Position numbers and translations under genes: made by a program. From Facklamia sp964471435 (lineage in GTDB: Bacteria > Bacillota > Bacilli > Lactobacillales > Aerococcaceae), in contig CAYYGA010000003.1 in assembly GCA_964471435.1 (NCBI GenBank), forward strand, positions 13,611 through 77,610: a stretch of DNA of 64,000 nt. The letters run 5' to 3'. Under the pieces are notes generated by a model. That model was not told the origin of the DNA and did not search any database. It saw only the letters and a list, made by a program, of their open reading frames with translations. Of this stretch, positions 42,961-50,729 are shown one piece after another (positions within the stretch are counted from its first letter, which is position 1; every line of letters starts with the position of its first letter).

Positions 42961-43758
42961 ATGAAAAAAATTTTGGTGGTGGATGATGAGCATTCAATTT
43001 TAACCTTATTGGAGTATAATTTAACCCAAGCGGGCTACCAAGTTGTTACAGCAGAAGATGGGAAAAGTGCTTATAAATTAATCAAAAAAGAAAATTTTGA
43101 TTTTGTAATCCTTGATATAATGCTACCTGAAATGGATGGAATGGATGTATGTCGGCGGGTTCGTCAAGAAAAAATTAACACACCCATCCTTATGTTGACT
43201 GCCAAAGATGATGAATATGACAAGATTATTGGACTGGAACTGGGTGCGGATGATTATATGACAAAGCCCTTCAGCCCGCGGGAAGTTATTGCGCGCATTA
43301 AGGCAATCGGACGAAGATTGGAGCCGGAGGAAAGAACAACAGCTGGCAGTGAACAGCGACAATCAAGCACCGACAGAAAGTCCGTGGTGAAATCGACAGA
43401 GACAGTGGAAGAAGACAAAGAAAAAGAATCACCTCTACAAGTGGAGGATCACGTCCTGTTATTTAAAGATCTTGAGATTCATACGGATCGATATGAAGTC
43501 ATTGTCAGAGGAGAAGAAGCAGATTTAACTCCTAAAGAATTCGAGTTATTAGTTTATATGGCCATGCGTAAGGGGCGTATTTTAAGTCGGGACCAATTGC
43601 TTAATAACATTTGGAATTTTGATTATGCCGGTGAAACCCGCATCGTAGATGTTCATATCAGTCATTTACGTGAAAAAATTGAACAGGATACCAAAAACCC
43701 TGAATACATCAAAACCGTTCGTGGGTTTGGCTATAAATTTGAGGTGCCTGAAGAATGA
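42961..43758 (+). CDS. phoP: PhoP-type response regulator with long acidic/Lys linker
   Basis: OmpR-family response regulator, probably controlling phosphate genes with the adjacent PhoR. The 265 residues have a receiver domain (VVDDEHSI acidic pocket, phospho-Asp in VILDIMLPEMDG near 52, Lys in DDYMTKPFSP near 102). A C-terminal winged helix follows (LTPKEFELLVYMA, RIVDVHISHLREKIE, TVRGFGYKFE). Between them is an unusually long hydrophilic linker of about 45 residues (near 121-165) rich in Ser, Lys and Glu. It lies directly upstream of phoR (4-base overlap) and the pst genes. PhoP-box-like repeats sit before pstC and pstS. Confidence 0.9.
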   Translation: MKKILVVDDEHSILTLLEYNLTQAGYQVVTAEDGKSAYKLIKKENFDFVILDIMLPEMDGMDVCRRVRQEKINTPILMLTAKDDEYDKIIGLELGADDYMTKPFSPREVIARIKAIGRRLEPEERTTAGSEQRQSSTDRKSVVKSTETVEEDKEKESPLQVEDHVLLFKDLEIHTDRYEVIVRGEEADLTPKEFELLVYMAMRKGRILSRDQLLNNIWNFDYAGETRIVDVHISHLREKIEQDTKNPEYIKTVRGFGYKFEVPEE

Positions 43759-45530
43759 AAATAAAATCCGTGTTGTCCCGAAGAAAATCTAATTACTTCG
43801 GGCTTTTTCTTGCCGTTTTAATCTTTATTTTTTTTGCTGCTTTTTGGTATTTACACATCGAAGATAACATTTATTCAGGCTTGGAAAATCAAATAAGTTT
43901 ACATGGACAATTACTTGAAAACTCACAAAACCTGACTGAAGAAAATTCCTTTTTTATAATGGAACAACTCACTGAGCATCATTCTACCGGATTAAATATC
44001 GCTTTAGTCGAGGAAAAGGAGTTATTCAATCAACCCCTGCCTTCAACTGAATGGCCAATAGAAGAAAACCAAGAAATTCAGCGGGCATTGAATGAACTGC
44101 AGGAACAGCTCATTAACTTTGATAACTCATCCTCAGAAATATTAATAAAATGGTTGTCTCATCGCTCTTACCATTTAGCTTTGCCTGTCACGGTTAATGA
44201 AGAAAACTTTTGGCTGTTGGAAGTGCAAGATGCAAGCTCTTTTAATCAAGAGTGGTATTTTTATTGGATGACTTTAAGTCTTATTTTCATAATGACACTG
44301 GCGATGGTAGCTTCTGTATATCATGAATTTTTAACTTATCTTGAAAAACCGCTTAAAAAAATAGAAACAGGGATGAAACATCTAGCCTTAGATGATTACT
44401 CATATGAATATATCGACCGTTCATTTCCGGCAGTTAATCAATTAGGTAAAACAATGACTACAGTCATTCAGGTTTTAGAAAAAAAAGTAATGCGACTATA
44501 TGCTGGTCAACAGCAGTTGTCTTTATTACTGAATAATATTAATTTAGGTGTTTTAGTGATTGATGCGGACGGGAAAATAGAGATGTTTAACCCGGCTGTT
44601 GCACAGATATTATTATTAGAACCAACTGCTGTTGGCAGATCTTATCAAACTGTTTTAAAAAGTTTTCTATTAATAAATTTAATTGATAATGTGCAGGAAC
44701 ACGGACAGGCTATGCAGGAAGAAATTGAAGTCTTCATTCCTAAATCAAGGTTTATAGATGTAAATATTTTAAGTTATCAAGACTATGATAATGAGAGTGA
44801 AGAAAAGTCTATTTTGGTTCTTTTATATGATATATCAGAAATTCGACGTTTAGAAAAGGTGCGGACAGAGTTTGTAGCCAATGCTTCACATGAACTAAGA
44901 ACACCGGTTACTGCTATCAAAGGTTTTGCAGAAACTTTACTGAGTGGAGCAATGAACGATCCTGTGATGTCCGAAAAATTTATTAATATTATTGCAACGG
45001 AAAGTAATCGGCTGGAAATGACTATTTCAGATATTCTAGAGTTATCCCGTATTGAAAAGCATCCGACAACCTTAAGAAAAACAACTTTTGATTTAGTGAA
45101 AGTAAGTCATAATATGGTTGATTTTTTATCTCAAAAGTTGGAGGAAAAATCAATTACGGTACGTTTTAAAGGCGATGCTCAGGTAAATTACACAGGTGAG
45201 CAGCACCGTATTGAACAAATTATGACCAATTTAATTGATAATGCCATCAATTATTCCGATATTAAAAGCCAAATCACAGTGACACTTAAAAATAGAAAAA
45301 AAGGTGTATATATTTCAGTGGCAGATACAGGGATTGGGATCCCTCCTCAGGAATTGGATCGAATTTTTGAACGCTTTTATAGAGTGGATAGAGCAAGGAG
45401 CCGTAATTCAGGCGGTACAGGATTAGGCTTATCGATTGTTCGCAATCTAATTCAAGCGATGCACGGTAAACTGGAGGTCGAAAGTACAATAGGTGAGGGA
45501 ACTGAATTTATCATCTATCTTCCGCATTAG
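43755..45530 (+). CDS. phoR: PhoR-type sensor histidine kinase
   Basis: Membrane histidine kinase partner of the preceding regulator. The 591 residues have a first helix near 13-33, an extracellular region to about 168, and a second helix near 172-194. A HAMP/linker region and a PAS domain (LGVLVIDADGKIEMFNPAV near 262) come next. The dimerisation histidine lies in ASHELRTPVTAIKGF near 376, followed by the ATP-binding domain with DNAINYS near 495, DTGIGIP and GGTGLGLSI. Start codon overlaps phoP by four bases. Assignment to phosphate sensing rests on position before pstCAB-phoU and on the repeats in their promoters; WalK-like alternatives are less likely here. Confidence 0.88.
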   Translation: MKIKSVLSRRKSNYFGLFLAVLIFIFFAAFWYLHIEDNIYSGLENQISLHGQLLENSQNLTEENSFFIMEQLTEHHSTGLNIALVEEKELFNQPLPSTEWPIEENQEIQRALNELQEQLINFDNSSSEILIKWLSHRSYHLALPVTVNEENFWLLEVQDASSFNQEWYFYWMTLSLIFIMTLAMVASVYHEFLTYLEKPLKKIETGMKHLALDDYSYEYIDRSFPAVNQLGKTMTTVIQVLEKKVMRLYAGQQQLSLLLNNINLGVLVIDADGKIEMFNPAVAQILLLEPTAVGRSYQTVLKSFLLINLIDNVQEHGQAMQEEIEVFIPKSRFIDVNILSYQDYDNESEEKSILVLLYDISEIRRLEKVRTEFVANASHELRTPVTAIKGFAETLLSGAMNDPVMSEKFINIIATESNRLEMTISDILELSRIEKHPTTLRKTTFDLVKVSHNMVDFLSQKLEEKSITVRFKGDAQVNYTGEQHRIEQIMTNLIDNAINYSDIKSQITVTLKNRKKGVYISVADTGIGIPPQELDRIFERFYRVDRARSRNSGGTGLGLSIVRNLIQAMHGKLEVESTIGEGTEFIIYLPH

Positions 45531-45560
45531 ATTCAGCTTGTAAAGATTTAAATCTACTCC

Positions 45561-45625
45561 TTGTAATATAATTGTAATATTATTTACGCTAAATTTACTC
45601 TAAATTTACAATCACTCGTTACAAT
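45561..45625 (+). promoter_or_regulatory. PhoP-box array and promoter of pstCAB-phoU
   Basis: TTTACG (45583), TTTACT (45594) and TTTACA (45605) are spaced exactly 11 bp apart; TTGTAA at 45561 and 45572 continue the 11-bp ladder upstream. A -10 TACAAT lies at 45620-45625, 9 nt after the last repeat. This is the layout of Bacillus PhoP-activated promoters (TTnACA repeats replacing the -35). Confidence 0.8.
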
Positions 45626-45690
45626 AATAAGGTATATAGAAGTGTTAACTTACATAGTGCTTACACAGTGATGATAAAGGAGTAGTTTAA

Positions 45691-46596
45691 ATGCAAGGTA
45701 AACTCACCGAGCGATTGATGAAATATGTATTTATGTTCTGTGCCATCTTATCAATCGTTTCAATTATATTAATCTTTTATTTTATATTTATTGGTGCAAC
45801 GAGGTCAGGAGGCAGCTGGGAATTCAATGGGGGACTTCCATTTCTAATGGAGCACGGTTTTATTGATACAATCTTTGGGATGCAATGGCAGCCTAGTTGG
45901 AATGAACCTTTATATGGTATTTTTCCATTTATAATGGGATCCATTTATGTAACAATTGGTGCAGTAGTGGTTGGAGTGCCGATTGGAGTATTAACCGCTA
46001 TTTTTATGGCTTACTTTTGCCCCCCTGCCCTTTATAAAATTTTCAAACCGGCAGTTAACTTAATGGCAGCTATCCCATCTATTGTTTACGGTTTTTTCGC
46101 TTTACACATCTTCGTGCCTTTTATACGGGAACTGTCATTTATACCACCTAATAATGGAATGAATATTTTGACCTCTTCCATTTTATTGGGGATTATGATT
46201 TTACCAACCATTATCAGCTTGTCAGAAGCGGGGATTCGTGCAGTACCAAGTCATTTTTACTCTGCAAGTATGGCTTTAGGAGCTACTCATGAACGTTCTG
46301 TAATGAAAGTAATAGTACCAGCAGCTAAATCAGCTATTTTTTCATCGATTATTTTAGGTTTGGGCCGTGCAATCGGTGAAACGATGGCAGTTGTTTTAGT
46401 AGCGGGTAACCAGCCGCGTCTGGCGACCAGTTTATTTGAGGGAACGAGAACACTTACTACTAATATTGTACTAGAGATGGGCTATGCGAGTGGGGACCAT
46501 CAACACGCTCTAATTATGACAGCTTCTGTATTGTTTATCTTTATTTTAATCATTAATAGTATATTTATGTGGATTAAATCAAAGGGGGAAGCCTAA
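45691..46596 (+). CDS. pstC: phosphate ABC importer permease PstC
   Basis: First permease subunit of the high-affinity phosphate importer. The 301 residues carry six membrane helices. Useful marks are TIGAVVVGVPIGVLTAIFMAYF near 90, AAIPSIVYGFFAL near 130, and the coupling loop SMALGATHERSVMKVIVPAAKSAI near 192-216 with its EAA-type motif, then GRAIGETMAVVLVAGN near 223. It starts the pst operon in this locus; the binding-protein gene that normally leads such operons is instead at the end, after phoU. Upstream lies the PhoP-box array. AAGGAG precedes the start. Confidence 0.95.
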   Translation: MQGKLTERLMKYVFMFCAILSIVSIILIFYFIFIGATRSGGSWEFNGGLPFLMEHGFIDTIFGMQWQPSWNEPLYGIFPFIMGSIYVTIGAVVVGVPIGVLTAIFMAYFCPPALYKIFKPAVNLMAAIPSIVYGFFALHIFVPFIRELSFIPPNNGMNILTSSILLGIMILPTIISLSEAGIRAVPSHFYSASMALGATHERSVMKVIVPAAKSAIFSSIILGLGRAIGETMAVVLVAGNQPRLATSLFEGTRTLTTNIVLEMGYASGDHQHALIMTASVLFIFILIINSIFMWIKSKGEA

Positions 46597-46597
46597 A

Positions 46598-47413
46598 ATG
46601 GGAGCTAAATTTACCCGCCTTTTAGTCTGGCTAGCAGGATTATTTACAATTGGTATGTTGTTATTTATCGTCTTATTTATTCTCTGGAACGGCCTTCCTG
46701 CTATGAGTGCTGATTTATTTGCCTGGGAATATACAACCAGTAATGTATCTATGACACCGGCCATCATCTCAACTCTCATTGTTATCGGATTGACCTTACT
46801 GATATCTGTTCCAATTGGTGTATTTACTGCCTTTTATCTAGTAGAATATGCCGACCGCTCAAATAAATTGATCGTGTGGATTCGCTTAGCAACTGATACA
46901 TTAGCTGCTGTGCCTTCCATTGTCTACGGCCTATTCGGAATGTTATTTTTTGTTAATCAATTATTTGGTACCTTTTCACATATTGCTGCTATCTTAACAT
47001 TGGCTATTATGATCCTACCTATTACAATTTCTGCAACAGAAGAAGCCTTGCTTTCAGTTAATAATTCGCTTCGCATGGGATCTTTAGCTCTAGGAGCAGG
47101 GAAATTAAGAACGATCATCACGGTTGTGCTCCCTGTTGCAATGCCAGGTATTTTATCAGGTATCATCTTAGCGACTGGACGGATTGTCGGTGAATCAGCT
47201 GCCTTAATCTATACAATGGGAACCTCATCCGGAATGATACAAAACCTGTTAAGTTCAGGGCGTACTTTAGCGACTCATATGTATGTTTTATCTTCTGAAG
47301 GTTTTAATATTCAAGAAGCATACGCCACAGCAGCTGTTTTAATAATTATCGTATTAATTATTAATGCATTTTCAACTTGGTTAGGTAACCGATTAGGTTC
47401 AGGAGGAAAATAG
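46598..47413 (+). CDS. pstA: phosphate ABC importer permease PstA
   Basis: Second permease subunit of the phosphate importer, 271 residues with six helices. LLISVPIGVFTAFYLVEYA near 66-84, AAVPSIVYGLFGMLFF near 106, the coupling loop LRMGSLALGAGKLRTIITVVLPVAMPGI near 158-185 and GRIVGESAALIYTMG near 194 match PstA. It follows pstC after a single base with GGGGGAAG as ribosome site, and precedes pstB by two bases. PstC and PstA form the heterodimeric membrane channel. Confidence 0.95.
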   Translation: MGAKFTRLLVWLAGLFTIGMLLFIVLFILWNGLPAMSADLFAWEYTTSNVSMTPAIISTLIVIGLTLLISVPIGVFTAFYLVEYADRSNKLIVWIRLATDTLAAVPSIVYGLFGMLFFVNQLFGTFSHIAAILTLAIMILPITISATEEALLSVNNSLRMGSLALGAGKLRTIITVVLPVAMPGILSGIILATGRIVGESAALIYTMGTSSGMIQNLLSSGRTLATHMYVLSSEGFNIQEAYATAAVLIIIVLIINAFSTWLGNRLGSGGK

Positions 47414-47415
47414 TA

Positions 47416-48177
47416 GTGGAAAATAAAGCAAAATTTTTAATTAAAGATCTCGATTTTTATTATGGCGATTTTCAAGCACTAAAAAATATTGATATGGTAG
47501 TCGAAGAAAATCTAGTAACAGCCTTTATCGGACCATCCGGTTGTGGTAAATCTACCTTTCTTAAAATTTTAAATCGCATGCAAGATTTAACACCCGGTAC
47601 ACGTGTGGACGGTACAGTAGAACTAGATGGCATGAATATTTATGATAAACGTATGGATGTTAATGACCTGCGCAAAAGAGTGGGCATGGTCTTTCAGCAA
47701 CCCAACCCTTTTCCAAAATCAATTTATGATAATATAGCTTACGGACCTAGAACACATGGCATTAAAGATAAAGCGAAATTAGACCAAATTGTTGAAGAGT
47801 CCTTGCGTGGAGCAGCTATTTGGGATGAAGTAAAAGATAAGTTAGATTCAAATGCCACCGCAATTTCAGGGGGTCAGCAACAACGGATTTGTATTGCTCG
47901 TGCGATTGCCAATGAGCCTGAAGTAATTTTAATGGATGAGCCCACTTCTGCATTGGATCCTATTTCAACTAATAAAATAGAAGACTTAGTTCATGAATTA
48001 AAAGAAAAGTATACTGTCATTATTGTGACTCATAATATGCAGCAAGCAGCACGTATCTCAGATAAAACCGCCTTTTTCTACCAAGGCTATGTAGTGGAAT
48101 TTGATAACACTGAAACTATTTTCTCAAATCCAGCAAATGAAAGAACACAAGATTACATTTCTGGACGTTTTGGGTAA
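47416..48177 (+). CDS. pstB: phosphate ABC importer ATPase PstB
   Basis: ATPase of the phosphate importer, 253 residues from a GTG start at 47416 (CAGGAGG upstream). Walker A is GPSGCGKST near 39, Q-loop VGMVFQQPNPFPKSIYDN near 95, signature ISGGQQQR near 153, Walker B VILMDEPTSALDP near 174, and H-loop IVTHNMQQA near 207. The VFQQPNPFP segment is characteristic of PstB rather than other ABC ATPases. Only one pstB copy is present in this operon, whereas several lactic acid bacteria have two. Confidence 0.97.
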   Translation: MENKAKFLIKDLDFYYGDFQALKNIDMVVEENLVTAFIGPSGCGKSTFLKILNRMQDLTPGTRVDGTVELDGMNIYDKRMDVNDLRKRVGMVFQQPNPFPKSIYDNIAYGPRTHGIKDKAKLDQIVEESLRGAAIWDEVKDKLDSNATAISGGQQQRICIARAIANEPEVILMDEPTSALDPISTNKIEDLVHELKEKYTVIIVTHNMQQAARISDKTAFFYQGYVVEFDNTETIFSNPANERTQDYISGRFG

Positions 48178-48203
48178 AACCGTCTTTAATAGGAGGAAAT
48201 AAA

Positions 48204-48857
48204 ATGAGAGAAAGATACATTAAAGATCTTGAGTCTTTCACAGATAAATTAGCTGCAATGGGTGTTGCAGTTAACGAACAAGTACATAAAGCAATTAAAG
48301 CTTTCCAGGATGTTGATGCCAGTGTTTTTGCTCAATTAGACGCAGAAGATAAACATATCAATCATATGGCCAACGAAATTGAGAAAGAAGCTTATCGTTT
48401 AATTGCTTTACAGCAGCCGGTAGCAGAAGACTTACGTTTAATTTTCTCGATTTTAAATGCCAGTAATGATTTAGAAAGAATTGCTGACCATGCAGTAGCG
48501 ATTGCGCGGAATGTTTCGCGCTCTGAAACTGAAAAAGTTGATAATTTAGCTGAAATCATTAATGAAATGTCAAAAAAAGCCACAGAAATGTTAACTGATG
48601 TTATGGAAGCTTTTGCCAAGAAAGATAAAAAATTGGCAGAAGAAATTGCCTTAAGAGATCACAAGATTGATCACGGATTAAAACAACTATACCGCGAGAG
48701 TGCCAAACGGATGCAGCATGATTCAGAATTAGTTTCCAGCGGTATCAATTATTTAGGAATTGGAAACAGTATTGAGCGTATTGGTGACTATATAACCAAT
48801 ATCTGCGAAAGAATAGTTTACCTCAGCGATGCAGAAATTGTGGAATTAAATCAATAA
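48204..48857 (+). CDS. phoU: PhoU phosphate-signalling protein
   Basis: Cytosolic helical protein that links the Pst transporter to PhoR and represses the phosphate response under sufficiency. The 217 residues form two similar three-helix repeats. Each has the metal-binding E/D pattern: HINHMANEIEKEAYRLIALQQPVAEDLRLIFSILNASNDLERIADHA is split over about 52-97, and the second repeat is near 150-200 with IGNSIERIGDYITNI. TAGGAGG precedes the start, 26 nt after pstB. The pstS-like gene follows 160 nt later with its own PhoP-box promoter. Confidence 0.96.
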   Translation: MRERYIKDLESFTDKLAAMGVAVNEQVHKAIKAFQDVDASVFAQLDAEDKHINHMANEIEKEAYRLIALQQPVAEDLRLIFSILNASNDLERIADHAVAIARNVSRSETEKVDNLAEIINEMSKKATEMLTDVMEAFAKKDKKLAEEIALRDHKIDHGLKQLYRESAKRMQHDSELVSSGINYLGIGNSIERIGDYITNICERIVYLSDAEIVELNQ

Positions 48858-48875
48858 TAGAGTGAAACCTTAGCT

Positions 48876-48929
48876 TTTACGCAATCTTTACGTTAAATTA
48901 ACAATAAATTTACATTGGCTTTGTATAAT
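48876..48929 (+). promoter_or_regulatory. PhoP-box array and promoter of the pstS-like gene
   Basis: TTTACG (48876), TTTACG (48887), TTAACA (48898) and TTTACA (48909) lie at exact 11-bp intervals. A perfect TATAAT (48924-48929) follows 9 nt after the last repeat, the same spacing as at pstC. No independent TTGACA -35 is present, which fits an activator-dependent promoter. Confidence 0.85.
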
Positions 48930-49017
48930 AAGAATGTACTGACACGGATTGAGTTTAGTGTCGGACATGTAAATACAGAATTTTTAAGAGAATTATAATT
49001 TAAGGAGATGTAATTTA

Positions 49018-50021
49018 ATGAAAAAATCTTTAAAAGCATTACCATTAGTAGCAGCAGGTTTAACTTTATCGGCAATATCTCCTCTTGTTTTCGCTCAAGA
49101 AGGACCAATTACCGTTATCTCACGTGAAGATGGTTCTGGAACACGGGGAGCATTCGTTGAAATCGTGGGAGTGGAAGATGAAAATGGCAATGATTTAACA
49201 ACTACTGAAGCAGCGATTCAAAACCAGACTTCTGGTATAATGCAAACCGTTGGAAATGACCCTCAAGCAATGGGTTACATTTCATTAGGTTCGTTAGATG
49301 ATACTGTTAAAGCGGTTAATGTGGATGGTGCCGAAGCTTCTGCAGAAGCAATTGTTACCGGTGATTATCCGATTGCACGTCCATTTTTACTAGCATGGAA
49401 CGCTGAAGAAGAGTTGTCAGAAGTATCAGCTGACTTCTTAAATTTCATCCACTCACAAGAAGGTCAAACAGTTGTGGAAGAAGAAGGTTATATCGCTGTA
49501 ACAGAATCTGGTTCTCAAGCTGAAGGTGAAGAAACCGAAGCTGTTGAAGAAACCGAAGCTGNNNNNNNNNNNNNNNNNNNNNNNNNNNNNNNNNNNNNNN
49601 NNNNNNNNNNNNNNNNNNNNNNNNNNNNNNNNNNNNNNNNNNNNNNNNNNNNNNNNNNNNNCCAGCTGGTGAAGGTTTAGAAGGAACAATTGAAATTGTA
49701 GGATCTACTTCAGTTACACCTATCATGGAAAGATTAGCAGAAGTTTACGGTGAATACCAAAACGGAGTTGAAATTAATGTTTCCTCTGTAGGATCATCTG
49801 CAGGTATTGAAGCAGCAATTAACGGAACAGCTGATTTCGGTATGTCATCTCGTGCTTTAGATGAAGACGAAGCAGGACAAGTAAATTCAGAAGAAATTGC
49901 TATTGATGGAATCGCAGTGATTGTGAACTTAGACAATCCAGTTGAAGAATTATCATTAGATACAATTCGTTCAATCTTCTTAGGCGAAATTACTGCATGG
50001 GAAGAAGCTACGGTTCAATAA
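49018..50021 (+). CDS. pstS: phosphate-binding protein PstS, apparently circularly permuted (interrupted by scaffold gap)
   Basis: Extracellular phosphate-binding protein with halves in swapped order. The signal peptide (MKKSLKALPL to VFA, about 26 residues; AAGGAG start site; no lipobox cysteine) runs straight into the usual C-terminal half: ITVISREDGSGTRGAF with the phosphate-binding Ser/Arg/Gly/Thr, then MGYISLGSLDD, DYPIARPFLL, and EEEGYIAV near 155-161. An acidic repeat linker (EETEAV units) enters 100 N. After the gap come the usual N-terminal blocks: GTIEIVGSTSVTPIME, SVGSSAGIEAAINGTADFGMSSR, IDGIAVIVN and the end LGEITAWEEATVQ-stop. The two sides are out of frame across 100 N; a single gene needs a gap length of 3n+2. 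Confidence 0.85.
49528..49561 (+). repeat. 18-bp tandem repeat coding the acidic linker of the pstS-like protein
   Basis: GAAGAAACCGAAGCTG starts at 49528 and again at 49546 (period 18, Glu-Glu-Thr-Glu-Ala-Val), running directly into the N gap. A longer tandem array probably caused the assembly break. Confidence 0.8.
49562..49661. other. scaffold gap, 100 N, inside the pstS-like gene
   Basis: Exactly 100 N placed at the end of the 18-bp repeat; the length is a placeholder, and the reading frames on the two sides do not join at this length. Confidence 0.95.
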
Positions 50022-50031
50022 TTATTTTTCC

Positions 50032-50060
50032 AGCACATCCATTATGGGATGTGCTTTTTT
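50032..50060 (+). terminator. terminator of the pst region
   Basis: AGCACATCC pairs with GGATGTGCT around ATTATG, followed by a T-run. Confidence 0.9.
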
Positions 50061-50118
50061 TATGGTGTTTTATAATTTATGTTATAATAATTTTACAGAA
50101 GAAGGAAAGGTGATAAGT

Positions 50119-50658
50119 GTGGAAATTCAATCTGAATTAAATTCCTTGTTAGATGAAGTAATTGACCTTTACCGTGATAAAGTTGAAGAAGGGGATATAT
50201 TTGTATTGGGGGCAAGTACATCAGAAGTATCTGGAGCCCGCATAGGAAAAGACCCTCATCCTGGCTTGGGAGAAACGATTGTGGCAGCTTTTCAAGACCG
50301 TTTACCTGAATTAGGTGTCCATTTAGCTGTTCAAGGTTGTGAACATATCAATCGTTCATTGGTAATTGAAAAAGAAGTCGCTAAAAAGTATCAGTTAGAA
50401 ATCGTTAATGTCATGCCCGCTATTAATGCCGGAGGAGGCTGTTCAGTAGCAGCATTCAATCAATTTAAAGATCCGGTGGTAGTGGATAGTTTGGTTGCCA
50501 CATCAGGTATTGATATTGGAGATACCCATATCGGGATGCATGTTAAAAGGGTTCAAATTCCAATGCGTTTCCAACATAATACGATTGGTCACGCCAGAGT
50601 AAATGGACTCACTTCTAGACCAAAACTAATTGGCGGTCCGCGTGCTCAACATCTTTAA
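50119..50658 (+). CDS. TIGR01440/UPF0340 (DUF436) family protein
   Basis: A conserved Firmicutes protein of unknown function (UPF0340, formerly YwlG). The start is GTG 50119, with AAAGGTGA five bases upstream and an extended -10 (TGTTATAAT, 50080-50088) in front, giving 179 residues. An in-frame extension to 50044 runs into the pst terminator and is rejected. Conserved blocks are VLGASTSEVSGARIGK near 30-45, LAVQGCEHINRSLVIE near 73-88, NAGGGCSVAAF near 108-118 and DIGDTHIGMHVKRVQIP near 138. Two cysteines sit in conserved positions. In bacilli it lies near glyA; that link is absent here. Confidence 0.88.
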   Translation: MEIQSELNSLLDEVIDLYRDKVEEGDIFVLGASTSEVSGARIGKDPHPGLGETIVAAFQDRLPELGVHLAVQGCEHINRSLVIEKEVAKKYQLEIVNVMPAINAGGGCSVAAFNQFKDPVVVDSLVATSGIDIGDTHIGMHVKRVQIPMRFQHNTIGHARVNGLTSRPKLIGGPRAQHL

Positions 50659-50668
50659 AATGAATAAA

Positions 50669-50724
50669 TTGTAAATGACAGGCTCTCCGCTATAATAGAA
50701 GTATTCTATTATAGTAAGGAGAGC
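50669..50724 (+). promoter_or_regulatory. promoter with -10 inside a large inverted repeat, upstream of an acetyltransferase gene
   Basis: GCTCTCC (50682-50688) and CTATAATAGAA (50690-50700) pair with TTCTATTATAG (50704-50714) and GGAGAGC (50718-50724). The left arm carries -10 TATAAT with TTGTAA 16 nt upstream. The right arm carries the GGAG ribosome site of the next gene. It could be an operator, or could hide the ribosome site in read-through RNA. Confidence 0.6.
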
Positions 50725-50729
50725 TGTTT

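Noticed and set aside
49528..49661. CRISPR-like or satellite array at the EETEAV repeats
   Set aside because: The repeat is an in-frame 18-bp coding repeat of an acidic linker, with no spacers and no cas genes.
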